DNA of 8,324 nucleotides from Comamonadaceae bacterium (GTDB lineage: Bacteria; Pseudomonadota; Gammaproteobacteria; Burkholderiales; Burkholderiaceae_C). The stretch is taken from NCBI GenBank assembly GCA_947455585.1, contig CANGOY010000073.1:1-8324 (forward strand), written 5' to 3'. Positions 1 to 6,899 of the stretch are shown piece by piece (position 1 is the stretch's first letter; each line of letters starts with the position of its first letter). The position numbers and the translations under genes are program-made. Below the pieces are notes generated by a model. That model made no database searches. It worked only from the letters and a program-made list of their open reading frames with translations, and had not been told where the DNA came from.

Positions 1-541
1 CAATAAAGCAAATGCTGCTCATAAACCAACAGTAGACGCTCAAATATCCTACGCGGGCGTTCGTAACCAAGGAGGTAACGCGTTCTTGCCAACGAATACT
101 GATAGTCATATTTACAACCCTTCTGCAGCTATAGTGTTGAATATGCCCATCTTCGCCGGCTTCAGCACCATGTACCGCGTGAAAGAAACCGTAGCCTTGG
201 AAGACAAGGCCCGCTCGGATTACGAAAATGCACGCCGTACCACCGCACAAGCCACGCGCACCGCCTACTTTGGTTTGGTCGCGGGTTTGAGCCAAGTGAA
301 GGCGTACGAAGCGGCAGAAGCCTCTAGCCAAAGCGCCTTGGATGCCAATAAGCTGGGTTACTCGGTGGGTGTGAACATCAACATCGATGTGTTGAACTCT
401 CAAAGCCAGCTCTACCAAACCAAGCGTGACTTGGCCAAAGCGCGTTACGACGTGTTGGTGGGCAACTTGAAACTCCGTCAAGCTGCGGGCACGTTGACGC
501 CTGCAGACTTGCAGCCCATCAACGCCTTGCTGGCCCCTTAA
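1..541 (+). CDS. tolC: TolC-family outer membrane efflux protein, 3' end (5' truncated)
   Basis: The reading frame is open from base 2, so the gene begins before the window; about 179 C-terminal residues are present. The TTG at 86 lies inside the gene and is not its start. TolC-family proteins are outer membrane beta-barrel/alpha-barrel trimers that form the exit duct of type I secretion and RND/ABC efflux systems. Two family hallmarks are visible: a strand of the SAAIVLNMPIFAGF type, matching the usual 'L.iPlF.G' of the second repeat, and a long helical stretch with the LNSQSQLYQTKRDLAKARYD motif. The C-terminus (LRQAAGTLTPADL) is also typical of TolC. No partner pump gene is visible, so the substrate is unknown. 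Its stop overlaps the stop of the convergent waaA. The family call is secure; a strict TolC orthologue versus another family member is not. Confidence 0.88.
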   Translation, partial: NKANAAHKPTVDAQISYAGVRNQGGNAFLPTNTDSHIYNPSAAIVLNMPIFAGFSTMYRVKETVALEDKARSDYENARRTTAQATRTAYFGLVAGLSQVKAYEAAEASSQSALDANKLGYSVGVNINIDVLNSQSQLYQTKRDLAKARYDVLVGNLKLRQAAGTLTPADLQPINALLAP

Positions 542-1836
542 TTCGCTTTCAAAAAGGGACGCAGCGCCTGCGCGGTGCGCTGCGCCGCCCCGCGGTGGGC
601 TTGTGAAAACGCGAGACATGCCTGCACATGGGCATTTTCATCAGGACCTAACTGCACCATTTGCAAAGCCGTGGTCACGGCTTGGGCCATGTCGTCGACA
701 CGCAAGGCTGCACCCGCTTCTTCAGCGAGTTGCGCCGCTTCAGCAAAGTTAAAGGTGTGCGGCCCCATGATGACGGGGCAACCGCAAGCGGTGGACTCAA
801 TCAAGTTTTGCCCACCCAAGGGTGCGAAACTGCCGCCCAACAAAGCAGCGTCTGACAGGCCGTAATACAAAGCCATTTCACCCAACGAGTCGCCCAACCA
901 AATGGTGTTGGCATCGTGTTGTTGGTCCGCGTCTGGCCCATCTGTCCATTGACTGCGGCGTGACACCTTCCAGCCGCGCTCTTTTATCAAGGCAGCCACT
1001 TCATCAAAGCGTTGCGGGTGACGCGGCACGACCAACCAATACACGGCATGGATGTGGTCTTGGTGGTCACGCGGCGCGTTTTTCAAGGCTTGCAAGGTGT
1101 CCAGCCACATGGACTCTTCACCTTCGCGTGAACTGGTGAACAGCACCACGGGGCGGTTGAGCTTTTGCTTCCAAGTCTTCGCCAACACAAGCTGCGCGGC
1201 ATCAGGCTTGGCATCAAATTTCAAATTACCCAACACGGCATCCACCTTGGCCCCCAAGGTTTGTAGGCGATCGGCATCGGCCTGTGTTTGCGCCAGCACC
1301 GTCGACAAGCCTTGATACGCAGGCCGAGACAACCACGCCAAACGCTGCGCTTGGTGCAGGCTCTTCTCACTCATGCGCGCATTCACCAACACCAGCGGCA
1401 CATGAGCCTTGTTGCACTGCGCAACCCAGTTGGGCCAGAGTTCGGTTTCCAAGATGATGCCCACGCGTGGCTTGAACTGTTTCAAAAAGCATTGAACAGC
1501 AGCCGGGGTGTCCCACGGTTGCCATACTTGCACATCGCCCTCTTGCAGCAGGCTCACGCCTTGCGCACGTCCTGTGGCTGTGCCGTGTGTGAGCAAGATG
1601 CGAATGCCGGGTTGTGCTGCGCGCAGAGCATGCAGCAACACCGCCGCAGCGCGTGTTTCGCCTAAAGACACGGCGTGCACCCACACGTAGCCACCTTCTG
1701 TTGACGCTTGCGTGTAATGACCAAAGCGTTCTTCAATGGCGTGCAAATAGCCCGCCTCTTCACGGCCACGGCGTTGCAGTTTGCGGCGCAACAAAGGCTG
1801 CAAAGCCCACATGGCAGCGCTGTAAATTTGCAGCAT
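538..1836 (-). CDS. waaA: 3-deoxy-D-manno-octulosonic acid (Kdo) transferase, 432 aa
   Basis: WaaA (KdtA, glycosyltransferase family 30) transfers Kdo from CMP-Kdo to lipid A precursor at the inner face of the cytoplasmic membrane, the first step of LPS core assembly. The length matches E. coli WaaA (about 425 aa). Visible family motifs, from residue 1 at 1836: hydrophobic N-terminal anchor (about 1-16), GREE at 24-27, ERFG at 36-39, HAVSLGET at 54-61, ETELWPN at 130-136, NARMS at 152-156, GNLKFD at 203-208, SREGEES at 236-242, PRHPQRF at 271-277, GDSLGE at 315-320, GGSFAPLGGQN at 334-344 and MGPHTFNF at 357-364. The frame stays open upstream to 1911, but the ATG at 1836 gives the family N-terminus and shares its A with the waaC stop (TGATG). 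A GAGGG lies 12 nt upstream. Last gene of the LPS operon; it ends inside the tolC stop. Confidence 0.96.
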   Translation of the reverse strand: MLQIYSAAMWALQPLLRRKLQRRGREEAGYLHAIEERFGHYTQASTEGGYVWVHAVSLGETRAAAVLLHALRAAQPGIRILLTHGTATGRAQGVSLLQEGDVQVWQPWDTPAAVQCFLKQFKPRVGIILETELWPNWVAQCNKAHVPLVLVNARMSEKSLHQAQRLAWLSRPAYQGLSTVLAQTQADADRLQTLGAKVDAVLGNLKFDAKPDAAQLVLAKTWKQKLNRPVVLFTSSREGEESMWLDTLQALKNAPRDHQDHIHAVYWLVVPRHPQRFDEVAALIKERGWKVSRRSQWTDGPDADQQHDANTIWLGDSLGEMALYYGLSDAALLGGSFAPLGGQNLIESTACGCPVIMGPHTFNFAEAAQLAEEAGAALRVDDMAQAVTTALQMVQLGPDENAHVQACLAFSQAHRGAAQRTAQALRPFLKAN

Positions 1837-2858
1837 CACGGTGCTGAGCCCTCGGCGTGCAAGCACGCTTGCCACGCATCCCACACGGTATCCACGCTGG
1901 GTGTGGGGCAATCAACCACGCTGCGTTGGCGCGTCAAACCTTCGGTACCTGTGCGCCATGCGGTATCGAAGTTGTAAATCTGAACATGGGGCAAATCCAG
2001 CGCCACAGCGATGTGGCTCAAACCGCTGTCCACGCCAATCACGCCCGTGCATTGCGCCATCTCGGTAGTGAGCTGGTCCAGGGACAAGCGAGGCCACACC
2101 ACAGCACCTGGCAGCATGTCGGCCAACGCTTCGCTGCGCAGACGTTCTGCTTCGTTGCCGTGGGGCAATGCCACATCGAAGCCTTGCTGCTTCAAGCGTG
2201 TGCCAATTTCAAACCAATTGGCCAAAGGCCATTCTTTGTCAGAGCGCGAGGTGCCATGCACCAATGCCACCAAGGGTTTGCGTTGCGTGGCTGCTTGCCC
2301 CAAACCATAGTTCACATGCGCAGGCACGTCATAGCCCAAGGCTTTGGCGCACAGCACACGGCCGCGTTCCACTGCGTGGATGTGTGGCGTGATGGGTACG
2401 GCCACATCAGCCACCCAACGCGTGGGGCGTTCGTAGCCAGAACCTTCGGTGCGGTTGGCCAAGGCACAGCGCTTACCACCTTTGGCTTTGCGAGCCAGCC
2501 ATGCCACCCAGGCTGACTTGGTCAGGCCTTGTAAATCGAGGATGACGTCATACGCATCTTGCTGCAAATCAGTTTTGAAAGCTTGCCACTCGGTGCGCGT
2601 TTGTGCGCGGGTATCCGCTTTGAAAACTCCTTTGCGCCAGCGGCGCAGGTCGCACGGAATCACTCGGTGCACCGCCGCACATCGTGCAGCCAGTGGCGCA
2701 AAACCACGCTCCACCACCCAGTCGATTTGGGCATTGGGAAACGCGGCTTGAATGTCCATCACCGCAGGCATGGCATGCACCACGTCACCGAGTGATGAGA
2801 GCTTGACGATGAGCACCTTCAGCGGTGCTTGTCGGTCACGCAAGGCGGGCAAGCTCAA
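1836..2858 (-). CDS. waaC: ADP-heptose:LPS heptosyltransferase I, 340 aa
   Basis: WaaC (glycosyltransferase family 9) adds the first L-glycero-D-manno-heptose to Kdo2-lipid A on the cytoplasmic side of the inner membrane. The protein follows E. coli WaaC along its length. Visible motifs: KVLIVKLSSLGDVVH at 14-28 with the catalytic Asp at 25; RRWRK at 72-76; DLQGLTKSA at 108-116; HGTSRSDKEWP at 201-211 (Lys208 matches the donor-phosphate Lys); and GVDSGLSH at 275-282 (Asp277 matches the donor-binding Asp). The start is TTG at 2858. It overlaps the upstream stop as TTGA and has a good Shine-Dalgarno, AAGAGG at 2871-2866, 7 nt away. No ATG occurs before the conserved core, and the extra ~12 N-terminal residues relative to E. 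coli fit this start. Middle gene of the operon; its stop shares one base with the waaA start. Confidence 0.95.
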   Translation of the reverse strand: MSLPALRDRQAPLKVLIVKLSSLGDVVHAMPAVMDIQAAFPNAQIDWVVERGFAPLAARCAAVHRVIPCDLRRWRKGVFKADTRAQTRTEWQAFKTDLQQDAYDVILDLQGLTKSAWVAWLARKAKGGKRCALANRTEGSGYERPTRWVADVAVPITPHIHAVERGRVLCAKALGYDVPAHVNYGLGQAATQRKPLVALVHGTSRSDKEWPLANWFEIGTRLKQQGFDVALPHGNEAERLRSEALADMLPGAVVWPRLSLDQLTTEMAQCTGVIGVDSGLSHIAVALDLPHVQIYNFDTAWRTGTEGLTRQRSVVDCPTPSVDTVWDAWQACLHAEGSAP

Positions 2859-4255
2859 TGCGCCGCCTCTTGAAACTTTGCATCAGGCTTGACACGGCGC
2901 AACAACGCCAACATGTCGTGCTCAATGCGGTCCAGCGCAGCTTGGGTTTGGCCTTCAAAACGCAACACCAACACGGGTGTGGTGTTGGAGGCACGAATCA
3001 AACCAAAGCCATCGGCCCAGTCGATGCGCAAGCCATCAATCACACAAGCCTCTGGTTTGAATTCGGGTGAAGGCAATTCACCCGACGACACCAGCTGCTG
3101 CAACTCAGTGCTCAAACGGTGTGGCTCGCCTTCAGCGCAGCCCACGTTCAACTCAGGTGTCGAGAAGCTGGTAGGCAAGGCGTTCAGCACCGCATTGGCA
3201 TCGGGGCTGCGGCTCACGATTTCAAGCAAGCGGCAACCGGCATAGGTGCCGTCATCAAAACCAAACCAACGCTCTTTGAAGAAGATGTGTCCGCTCATCT
3301 CGCCGCCCAAAGGTGAATCGACTTCTTTCATCTTGGCTTTGATGAGTGAGTGGCCTGTTTTGAACATCAAGGCTTGGCCGCCGGCTTCGCGAATGGCAGG
3401 GGCCAAACGCTGCGAGCACTTCACGTCAAACACAATCGCGCCGCCGGGCACGCGCGAAAGCACGTCTTGTGCAAACAGCGTCATTTGGCGGTCGGGGTAG
3501 ATGGTTTCGCCGTCTTTGGTGACGATGCCCAAACGGTCACCATCGCCGTCAAACGCCAAGCCCAATTCAGCGCCTGTGGTTTTCAGCGCAGCGATGACGT
3601 CTTTCAAGTTCTCAGGCTTGCTGGGGTCTGGGTGGTGGTTGGGGAAGTTGCCGTCCACTTCGCTGAAGAGCTCGATCACGTCGCAACCCAAGGCGCGGAA
3701 GATGCCTGGCGCTGTGGCACCGGCAATGCCGTTGCCGCAATCGACCACCACTTTCATGGGGCGGCTTAGTCGAACATCGCCCACGATGCGGGCCACATAG
3801 TCGGCTGTCACGTCGACGTGCTTCACGCTGCCGCCTGCTTTGAGCGTCCAGCTTTCAGTCTCCATGATGTGGCGCAGACCTTGAATTTCATCGCCGTAAA
3901 TGGCGCGGCCGCCGAGAACCATTTTGAAACCGTTGTAGTCCTTGGGGTTGTGGCTGCCCGTGACTTGAATGCCGCTCTTGCACAGCGTGCTGGCTGCGAA
4001 GTACAACATGGGGGTTGTCACCGCGCCCACATCAATGACCTGCACACCTGCGGCGACCAAGCCGCGAATCAGAGCTTCGACCAACGAAGGTCCGCTCAAG
4101 CGACCATCGCGGCCCACGGCAACGGTGGTTTCGCCATTGGCAGCGGCGTGCGTGCCATAGGCACGGCCAAGGGCTTCGGCGACTTCAACATTAAGGGTGG
4201 AGGGAACGACGCCGCGGATGTCGTAGGCTTTGAAGATAGAGGCGTTAACTTGCAT
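2855..4255 (-). CDS. Phosphomannomutase/phosphoglucomutase, 466 aa
   Basis: Cytoplasmic alpha-D-phosphohexomutase of the AlgC/ManB type, interconverting hexose 1- and 6-phosphates (mannose and/or glucose) to feed nucleotide-sugar synthesis for LPS or exopolysaccharide. All four active-site elements are present: the phosphoserine loop TGSHNPKDYNG at 99-109 (Ser101), the metal-binding DGDGDR at 236-241, the sugar-binding GEMSGH at 318-323, and the C-terminal phosphate-binding RASNTTP at 421-427. Length agrees with P. aeruginosa AlgC (about 463 aa). The frame is open upstream to 4354, but the ATG at 4255 gives the family N-terminus (SIFKAYDIRG); the upstream extension is arginine-rich and unlike the family. 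No Shine-Dalgarno is evident before 4255. First gene of the operon with waaC and waaA. I leave the symbol blank because algC, manB and pgm-like names are all in use and substrate preference cannot be read from the sequence. Confidence 0.94.
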   Translation of the reverse strand: MQVNASIFKAYDIRGVVPSTLNVEVAEALGRAYGTHAAANGETTVAVGRDGRLSGPSLVEALIRGLVAAGVQVIDVGAVTTPMLYFAASTLCKSGIQVTGSHNPKDYNGFKMVLGGRAIYGDEIQGLRHIMETESWTLKAGGSVKHVDVTADYVARIVGDVRLSRPMKVVVDCGNGIAGATAPGIFRALGCDVIELFSEVDGNFPNHHPDPSKPENLKDVIAALKTTGAELGLAFDGDGDRLGIVTKDGETIYPDRQMTLFAQDVLSRVPGGAIVFDVKCSQRLAPAIREAGGQALMFKTGHSLIKAKMKEVDSPLGGEMSGHIFFKERWFGFDDGTYAGCRLLEIVSRSPDANAVLNALPTSFSTPELNVGCAEGEPHRLSTELQQLVSSGELPSPEFKPEACVIDGLRIDWADGFGLIRASNTTPVLVLRFEGQTQAALDRIEHDMLALLRRVKPDAKFQEAAH

Positions 4256-4264
4256 AGTGATGAG

Positions 4265-4270
4265 ATTGTA
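4265..4270 (-). promoter_or_regulatory. Candidate -10 box for the mutase-waaC-waaA operon
   Basis: Read on the minus strand, TACAAT (one mismatch from TATAAT) sits 9 nt upstream of the mutase ATG at 4255. No convincing -35 hexamer lies 16-18 nt further upstream. If used, transcription would start about 3 nt before the ATG, giving an almost leaderless mRNA, which would fit the missing Shine-Dalgarno. Inference only. Confidence 0.3.
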
Positions 4271-4300
4271 GAGAGCCCAAAGCCCATCTGATGAGCCTAC

Positions 4301-4306
4301 TATGAT
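4301..4306 (+). promoter_or_regulatory. Candidate -10 box for the ogt-eamA pair
   Basis: TATGAT (one mismatch from TATAAT) lies 59 nt before the ogt ATG, in the 110-bp divergent region shared with the mutase operon. There is no good -35 at the expected spacing, so the promoter would be weak or activator-dependent. Inference. Confidence 0.25.
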
Positions 4307-4365
4307 GCGTCTACCGCGCCGCCAGCCAAGCGAAAAAACCACACGCAAAAGCACCCCACAGAAGC

Positions 4366-4857
4366 ATGCCTGTTACCTACCAAACACACACAGCGTCACC
4401 GCTCGGCCATGTGCTGCTGGCCGCGACTGAACTAGGTTTGGCAGGCGTATGGTTTGTGCGGGGCCAGGCGCACATGCCCGACACCCGCCAATGGGTCACA
4501 GATGACGCGCACCCCACGATGCAAATGGCTGCTCATCAGTTGGGTGAATATTTCAGCGGCCAGCGCCATAGCTTTGACGTTCCCTTGCACCCCACTTTTG
4601 GCACACAATTTCAACGCGCCGTGTGGCAAGCCTTGCAGCGCATTCCCTACGGCCGCACCAGCACCTATGGCGACATTGCGCGAGACATCGGCAACCCCAA
4701 AGCCGTGCGTGCCGTGGGCGCAGCGATTGGACAGAATCCGCACAGCATCATCGTGCCGTGTCACCGTGTACTGGGCGCGAACGGTTCACTCACCGGTTTT
4801 GCAGGCGGCTTAGACCGCAAAAAACATTTGCTGGCACACGAGGCCGCACACGCATGA
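4366..4857 (+). CDS. ogt: Methylated-DNA--[protein]-cysteine S-methyltransferase, 163 aa
   Basis: O6-alkylguanine-DNA alkyltransferase: a suicidal repair protein that moves the alkyl group from O6-alkylguanine (or O4-alkylthymine) onto its own cysteine. The acceptor site PCHRV is at 131-135 (Cys132). Other family features are the FQRAVWQAL helix (82-90), IPYGRTSTYGDIA (93-105), the helix-turn-helix RAVGAAIGQNP (115-125) with its arginine finger and hinge Asn, and GFAGGLDRKKHLL (144-156). There is an N-terminal alpha/beta domain but no Ada-type zinc-binding methylphosphotriester domain, so it is the stand-alone Ogt form. The ATG at 4366 has only a weak purine run (AGAAG) close in front. The stop overlaps the next gene as ATGA, so it is probably cotranscribed with the transporter. 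Confidence 0.95.
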   Translation: MPVTYQTHTASPLGHVLLAATELGLAGVWFVRGQAHMPDTRQWVTDDAHPTMQMAAHQLGEYFSGQRHSFDVPLHPTFGTQFQRAVWQALQRIPYGRTSTYGDIARDIGNPKAVRAVGAAIGQNPHSIIVPCHRVLGANGSLTGFAGGLDRKKHLLAHEAAHA

Positions 4858-5747
4858 CCGAACACCATTTGCACTGGCGCGAATGGGTGCCTGAATTTTT
4901 GCTGCTGGCGCTGTTGTGGGGCTCTTCGTTTTTGTTCATGCGCGAGGGGGCCCATGCATTTGGCCCATTTCCAACCGCGTGGGTACGCATCACCTTGGCG
5001 GCACTCATCCTCACCCCCGTCTTGATATGGCGACGAGAGGTGGCCGTGCTGCAACAGCACTGGCGCCCGACTTTGTCATCCGGCTTGCTGAGTGCAGGCA
5101 TTCCCTTTGCCTGCTATGCCTATGCGTTGATGCACATCAACACAGGCCTGACCTCCATCTTGAACGCCACGACCCCGCTGTTTGGCGCGCTCATCGCTTG
5201 GGTTTGGTTGGGTGACACCCTCAATGCCACACGCGCTTTGGGTTTGGCACTGGGCTTCACAGGTGTGGTGTTGCTGGCCAGCGATGTGCCGGGCGGCATC
5301 TCATTCAAAGCTGGTGGCTCGGGGCTGGCAGTCGTGGCTTGCCTGGTCGCCACGTTTTGTTACGGCGTCGCGTGCAGCTTTACCAAGCGCTATCTGCAAA
5401 AGGTGCCTTCACTCGTCACGACCACCGGTAGTTTGTGGGGCGCCAGCATCGGCCTAGCCATCCCAGCCTTACTCACTTGGCCCGACGAAATGCCATCGGC
5501 AAATGCGTGGGCCACGTTGGGCATTGCGGGCCTGCTGTGCACCGCGTTGGCTTATGTGTTGTATTTCCGTTTGATGACGCGCACAGGCCCCGCGCGTGCC
5601 ATGACCGTTACTTATTTGATTCCTGTCTTTGCCAATCTGTTTGGCGTGATGTTCTTAGACGAAGTGGTCACCCATTGGATGATGGGTTGCGCCGTGGTCA
5701 TCGTGATGGGCACGGCTCTAGCCTCGGGTCTGGTCCGACGTAAATAA
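4854..5747 (+). CDS. EamA/DMT-superfamily permease, 297 aa
   Basis: Inner-membrane transporter of the drug/metabolite transporter (10 TMS DMT, EamA) superfamily. Two EamA repeats are visible, about residues 13-145 and 160-293. The first opens with the typical LLALLWGSSFLFMREG and contains NTGLTSILNATTPLFGAL and a following WLGDTL. The second ends with a YLIPVFANLFGVMFLDE motif. The length is normal. The frame stays open far upstream inside ogt (to 4623), but that part is an out-of-frame reading of ogt. The ATG at 4854 overlaps the ogt stop (ATGA) and has a GAGG about 10 nt upstream. Substrate cannot be assigned; family members export amino acids, metabolites or drugs. Confidence 0.93.
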   Translation: MTEHHLHWREWVPEFLLLALLWGSSFLFMREGAHAFGPFPTAWVRITLAALILTPVLIWRREVAVLQQHWRPTLSSGLLSAGIPFACYAYALMHINTGLTSILNATTPLFGALIAWVWLGDTLNATRALGLALGFTGVVLLASDVPGGISFKAGGSGLAVVACLVATFCYGVACSFTKRYLQKVPSLVTTTGSLWGASIGLAIPALLTWPDEMPSANAWATLGIAGLLCTALAYVLYFRLMTRTGPARAMTVTYLIPVFANLFGVMFLDEVVTHWMMGCAVVIVMGTALASGLVRRK

Positions 5748-5831
5748 AGCCAAGCGCAAAACATAGAAGCCTGTTACATTAACCCATCGCTTTAGTCGAC
5801 TTCTAGCACGCACCTCTACATTGCCGTGCCA

Positions 5832-5861
5832 GCCCCTTAGCAAAGGGGCATTTAAGTAAAT
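5832..5861. terminator. Hairpin after the permease gene, possible terminator or leader element
   Basis: A perfect 7-bp stem GCCCCTT/AAGGGGC with loop AGCA spans 5832-5849. It is followed at once by a small A/T palindrome, ATTTA-AG-TAAAT (5850-5861). A true U-tract is missing and the hairpin is 85 nt beyond the permease stop. It could be a weak terminator or part of the leader of the 81-aa gene that starts at 5933. The rest of the 185-nt gap holds only a possible extended -10 (TG-T-TACATT, 5772-5780) without a -35. Confidence 0.4.
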
Positions 5862-5932
5862 TCCCACTTCTTCGCGTATTTCAACCAGTTCTTACAGGAC
5901 TGCGTTTTGTCGTTCTATTTTTTAAGATTTCC

Positions 5933-6178
5933 ATGATTCCAGCTATTCATATTCAACATCAATCCATCACGCTTGGTAAATACCGCATCGCGGCCTGCCC
6001 GCGTGCCCTACCCAGCGGTCGTTTCGCCGCCCAAGTCTCGGTCGCCAGTGGTCAAGGCAGCGCCAGCACAGCACGCATCATGTGCTTTGTTGATGACTTT
6101 GCCACCCATGATGACGCCGCCAAATACGCCTTGGCACAAGGCATGGACTGGGTGAACGAGGTCACGCCTACCCATTGA
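5933..6178 (+). CDS. Small uncharacterised protein, 81 aa
   Basis: I do not recognise a named family with certainty. The protein is soluble, with no signal peptide or membrane segment. It reads as two or three beta-strands (GKYRIAACPRAL about 15-26; GRFAAQVSVASG about 29-40; ARIMCFV about 47-53) followed by an amphipathic helix (HDDAAKYALAQGMDWV, about 59-74), which is a compact beta-beta-beta-alpha layout. The balanced composition and normal codon use support a real gene, and my impression is that similar small proteins are common in Burkholderiales. The ATG at 5933 has only a weak ribosome-binding site, behind a T-rich leader. It stands alone, 120 nt before the next gene. Function unknown. 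Confidence 0.7.
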   Translation: MIPAIHIQHQSITLGKYRIAACPRALPSGRFAAQVSVASGQGSASTARIMCFVDDFATHDDAAKYALAQGMDWVNEVTPTH

Positions 6179-6298
6179 CCTCGCGTTTTTTATCAAAAAA
6201 TAACCATAGTCTTTACAGAACTTCACAGCTAATCCACACACAGAAGCACGGGTAAGGCTTAAACTTTTCGAAACTTGAAATCTCAGTCAAGTCGAAAG

Positions 6299-6811
6299 AT
6301 GCCCATGCGCAATCTCCACGCAGGTCAGCCATTAGTCACCGATGAAGAGCTCAACGCGCTCATGGGTGAGGATGTGCCTGTTGCTTCCAACACCGATGCG
6401 TGGTTCAAATACCGCAACTTATTTTTGTTGGTGGTGGTGATTTCTCAGGTCATCAAGTTGCTGTTTTTTTCGCACCTAGCTATTGGTAACTTTGAGCCAG
6501 GAACACTAGACCCACAAGCGTTTGAACACTACCTCGTATTTCGCGCTTGCTTCGTTCTGGCCATCAGTTCGTTTTATCTCTTCAGTTATTTGAAGGATTG
6601 GTACTTCGAAAAAGTATCTTTGCTCTATGTGGGCATCGCCATCACCGCATTGGTGATGGACTACTTCAACGCCTATGTTTATTTGAGCGAAAACCCCTTG
6701 CAATGGATGACAGGTTTGATAGCCCTGAGAGTTCTGGCCGTCTGTTGCTTATGTATGAATGCACTGTGTGCGCAACGTGCACCAGTCATGCCAAGGCATC
6801 TATGGTCGTAA
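6299..6811 (+). CDS. Uncharacterised inner-membrane protein, about 170 aa, four helices
   Basis: I recognise no family. From the ATG at 6299, a polar, acidic N-terminal segment (about 1-38, with TDEELNALMGED) precedes four hydrophobic segments at about 39-60, 78-98, 104-128 and 134-157, ending in a short basic tail. Several cysteines cluster in the last helix (CCLCMNALC). The start is uncertain: in-frame candidates are TTG at 6275, ATG at 6299 and ATG at 6305. A purine run GAAAG (6294-6298) is 6 nt before 6305, which gives slight support to that one. The upstream gap (6179-6298) has an A/T inverted repeat (TTTTTT-ATC-AAAAAA) but no clear promoter. The next gene is 88 nt downstream. Confidence 0.72.
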   Translation: MPMRNLHAGQPLVTDEELNALMGEDVPVASNTDAWFKYRNLFLLVVVISQVIKLLFFSHLAIGNFEPGTLDPQAFEHYLVFRACFVLAISSFYLFSYLKDWYFEKVSLLYVGIAITALVMDYFNAYVYLSENPLQWMTGLIALRVLAVCCLCMNALCAQRAPVMPRHLWS

Positions 6812-6831
6812 TTTAATAATTAAGAATTAAA

Positions 6832-6845
6832 TTAAGTCAACTTAA
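6832..6845. repeat. Palindrome TTAAGT-CA-ACTTAA upstream of the VHL-like gene
   Basis: A near-perfect 14-bp dyad with a 2-nt centre sits in a very A/T-rich stretch (6811-6857), 54 nt before the ATG at 6900. Size and position would suit an operator for a dimeric regulator, but low-complexity A/T sequence makes chance palindromes common. No recognisable -35/-10 pair surrounds it. Confidence 0.35.
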
Positions 6846-6862
6846 ACAAATCATTAGGCGTT

Positions 6863-6894
6863 ACTTTCTTTCTCGTCACTCTTTGAAAGAAAGT
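6863..6894 (+). promoter_or_regulatory. Hairpin covering the ribosome-binding region of the VHL-like gene
   Basis: ACTTTCTTTC (6863-6872) is perfectly complementary to GAAAGAAAGT (6885-6894), giving a 10-bp stem with a 12-nt loop. The 3' arm is the only purine-rich Shine-Dalgarno-like sequence before the ATG at 6900, ending 5 nt from it. In the mRNA the arm would be paired. With only three G-C pairs the stem is weak enough to melt, so thermometer-like or other translational control is conceivable. The pairing is seen; the role is inferred. Confidence 0.5.
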
Positions 6895-6899
6895 TCGCC

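Noticed and set aside
86..88. TTG as start of a 151-aa protein
   Set aside because: The same frame is open to base 2 and encodes TolC-family sequence upstream of the TTG, so this is an internal codon of a truncated gene.
1857..2516. Long plus-strand open frame of 219 codons opposite waaC
   Set aside because: Antisense shadow of waaC; composition is Ala/His/Cys-rich with no domain signal and no ribosome-binding site of note.
3818..4291. Plus-strand open frame of 157 codons opposite the mutase gene
   Set aside because: Antisense shadow of a strongly conserved coding region; no recognisable protein features.
4256..4354. N-terminal 33-residue extension of the mutase
   Set aside because: The extension is Arg/Gly-rich, unlike the family, and would fill the divergent promoter region; the ATG at 4255 fits the family N-terminus.
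5887..6224. Similar short motifs AGTTCTTACAGGACTGC (5887) and AGTCTTTACAGAACTTC (6208) before two consecutive genes
   Set aside because: Only 13 of 17 match, distances to the starts differ, and no -10 lies at a proper spacing; probably chance.
6230..6240. TAATCCACA resembling a DnaA box
   Set aside because: Single copy with a mismatch to TTATCCACA and no origin-type context.
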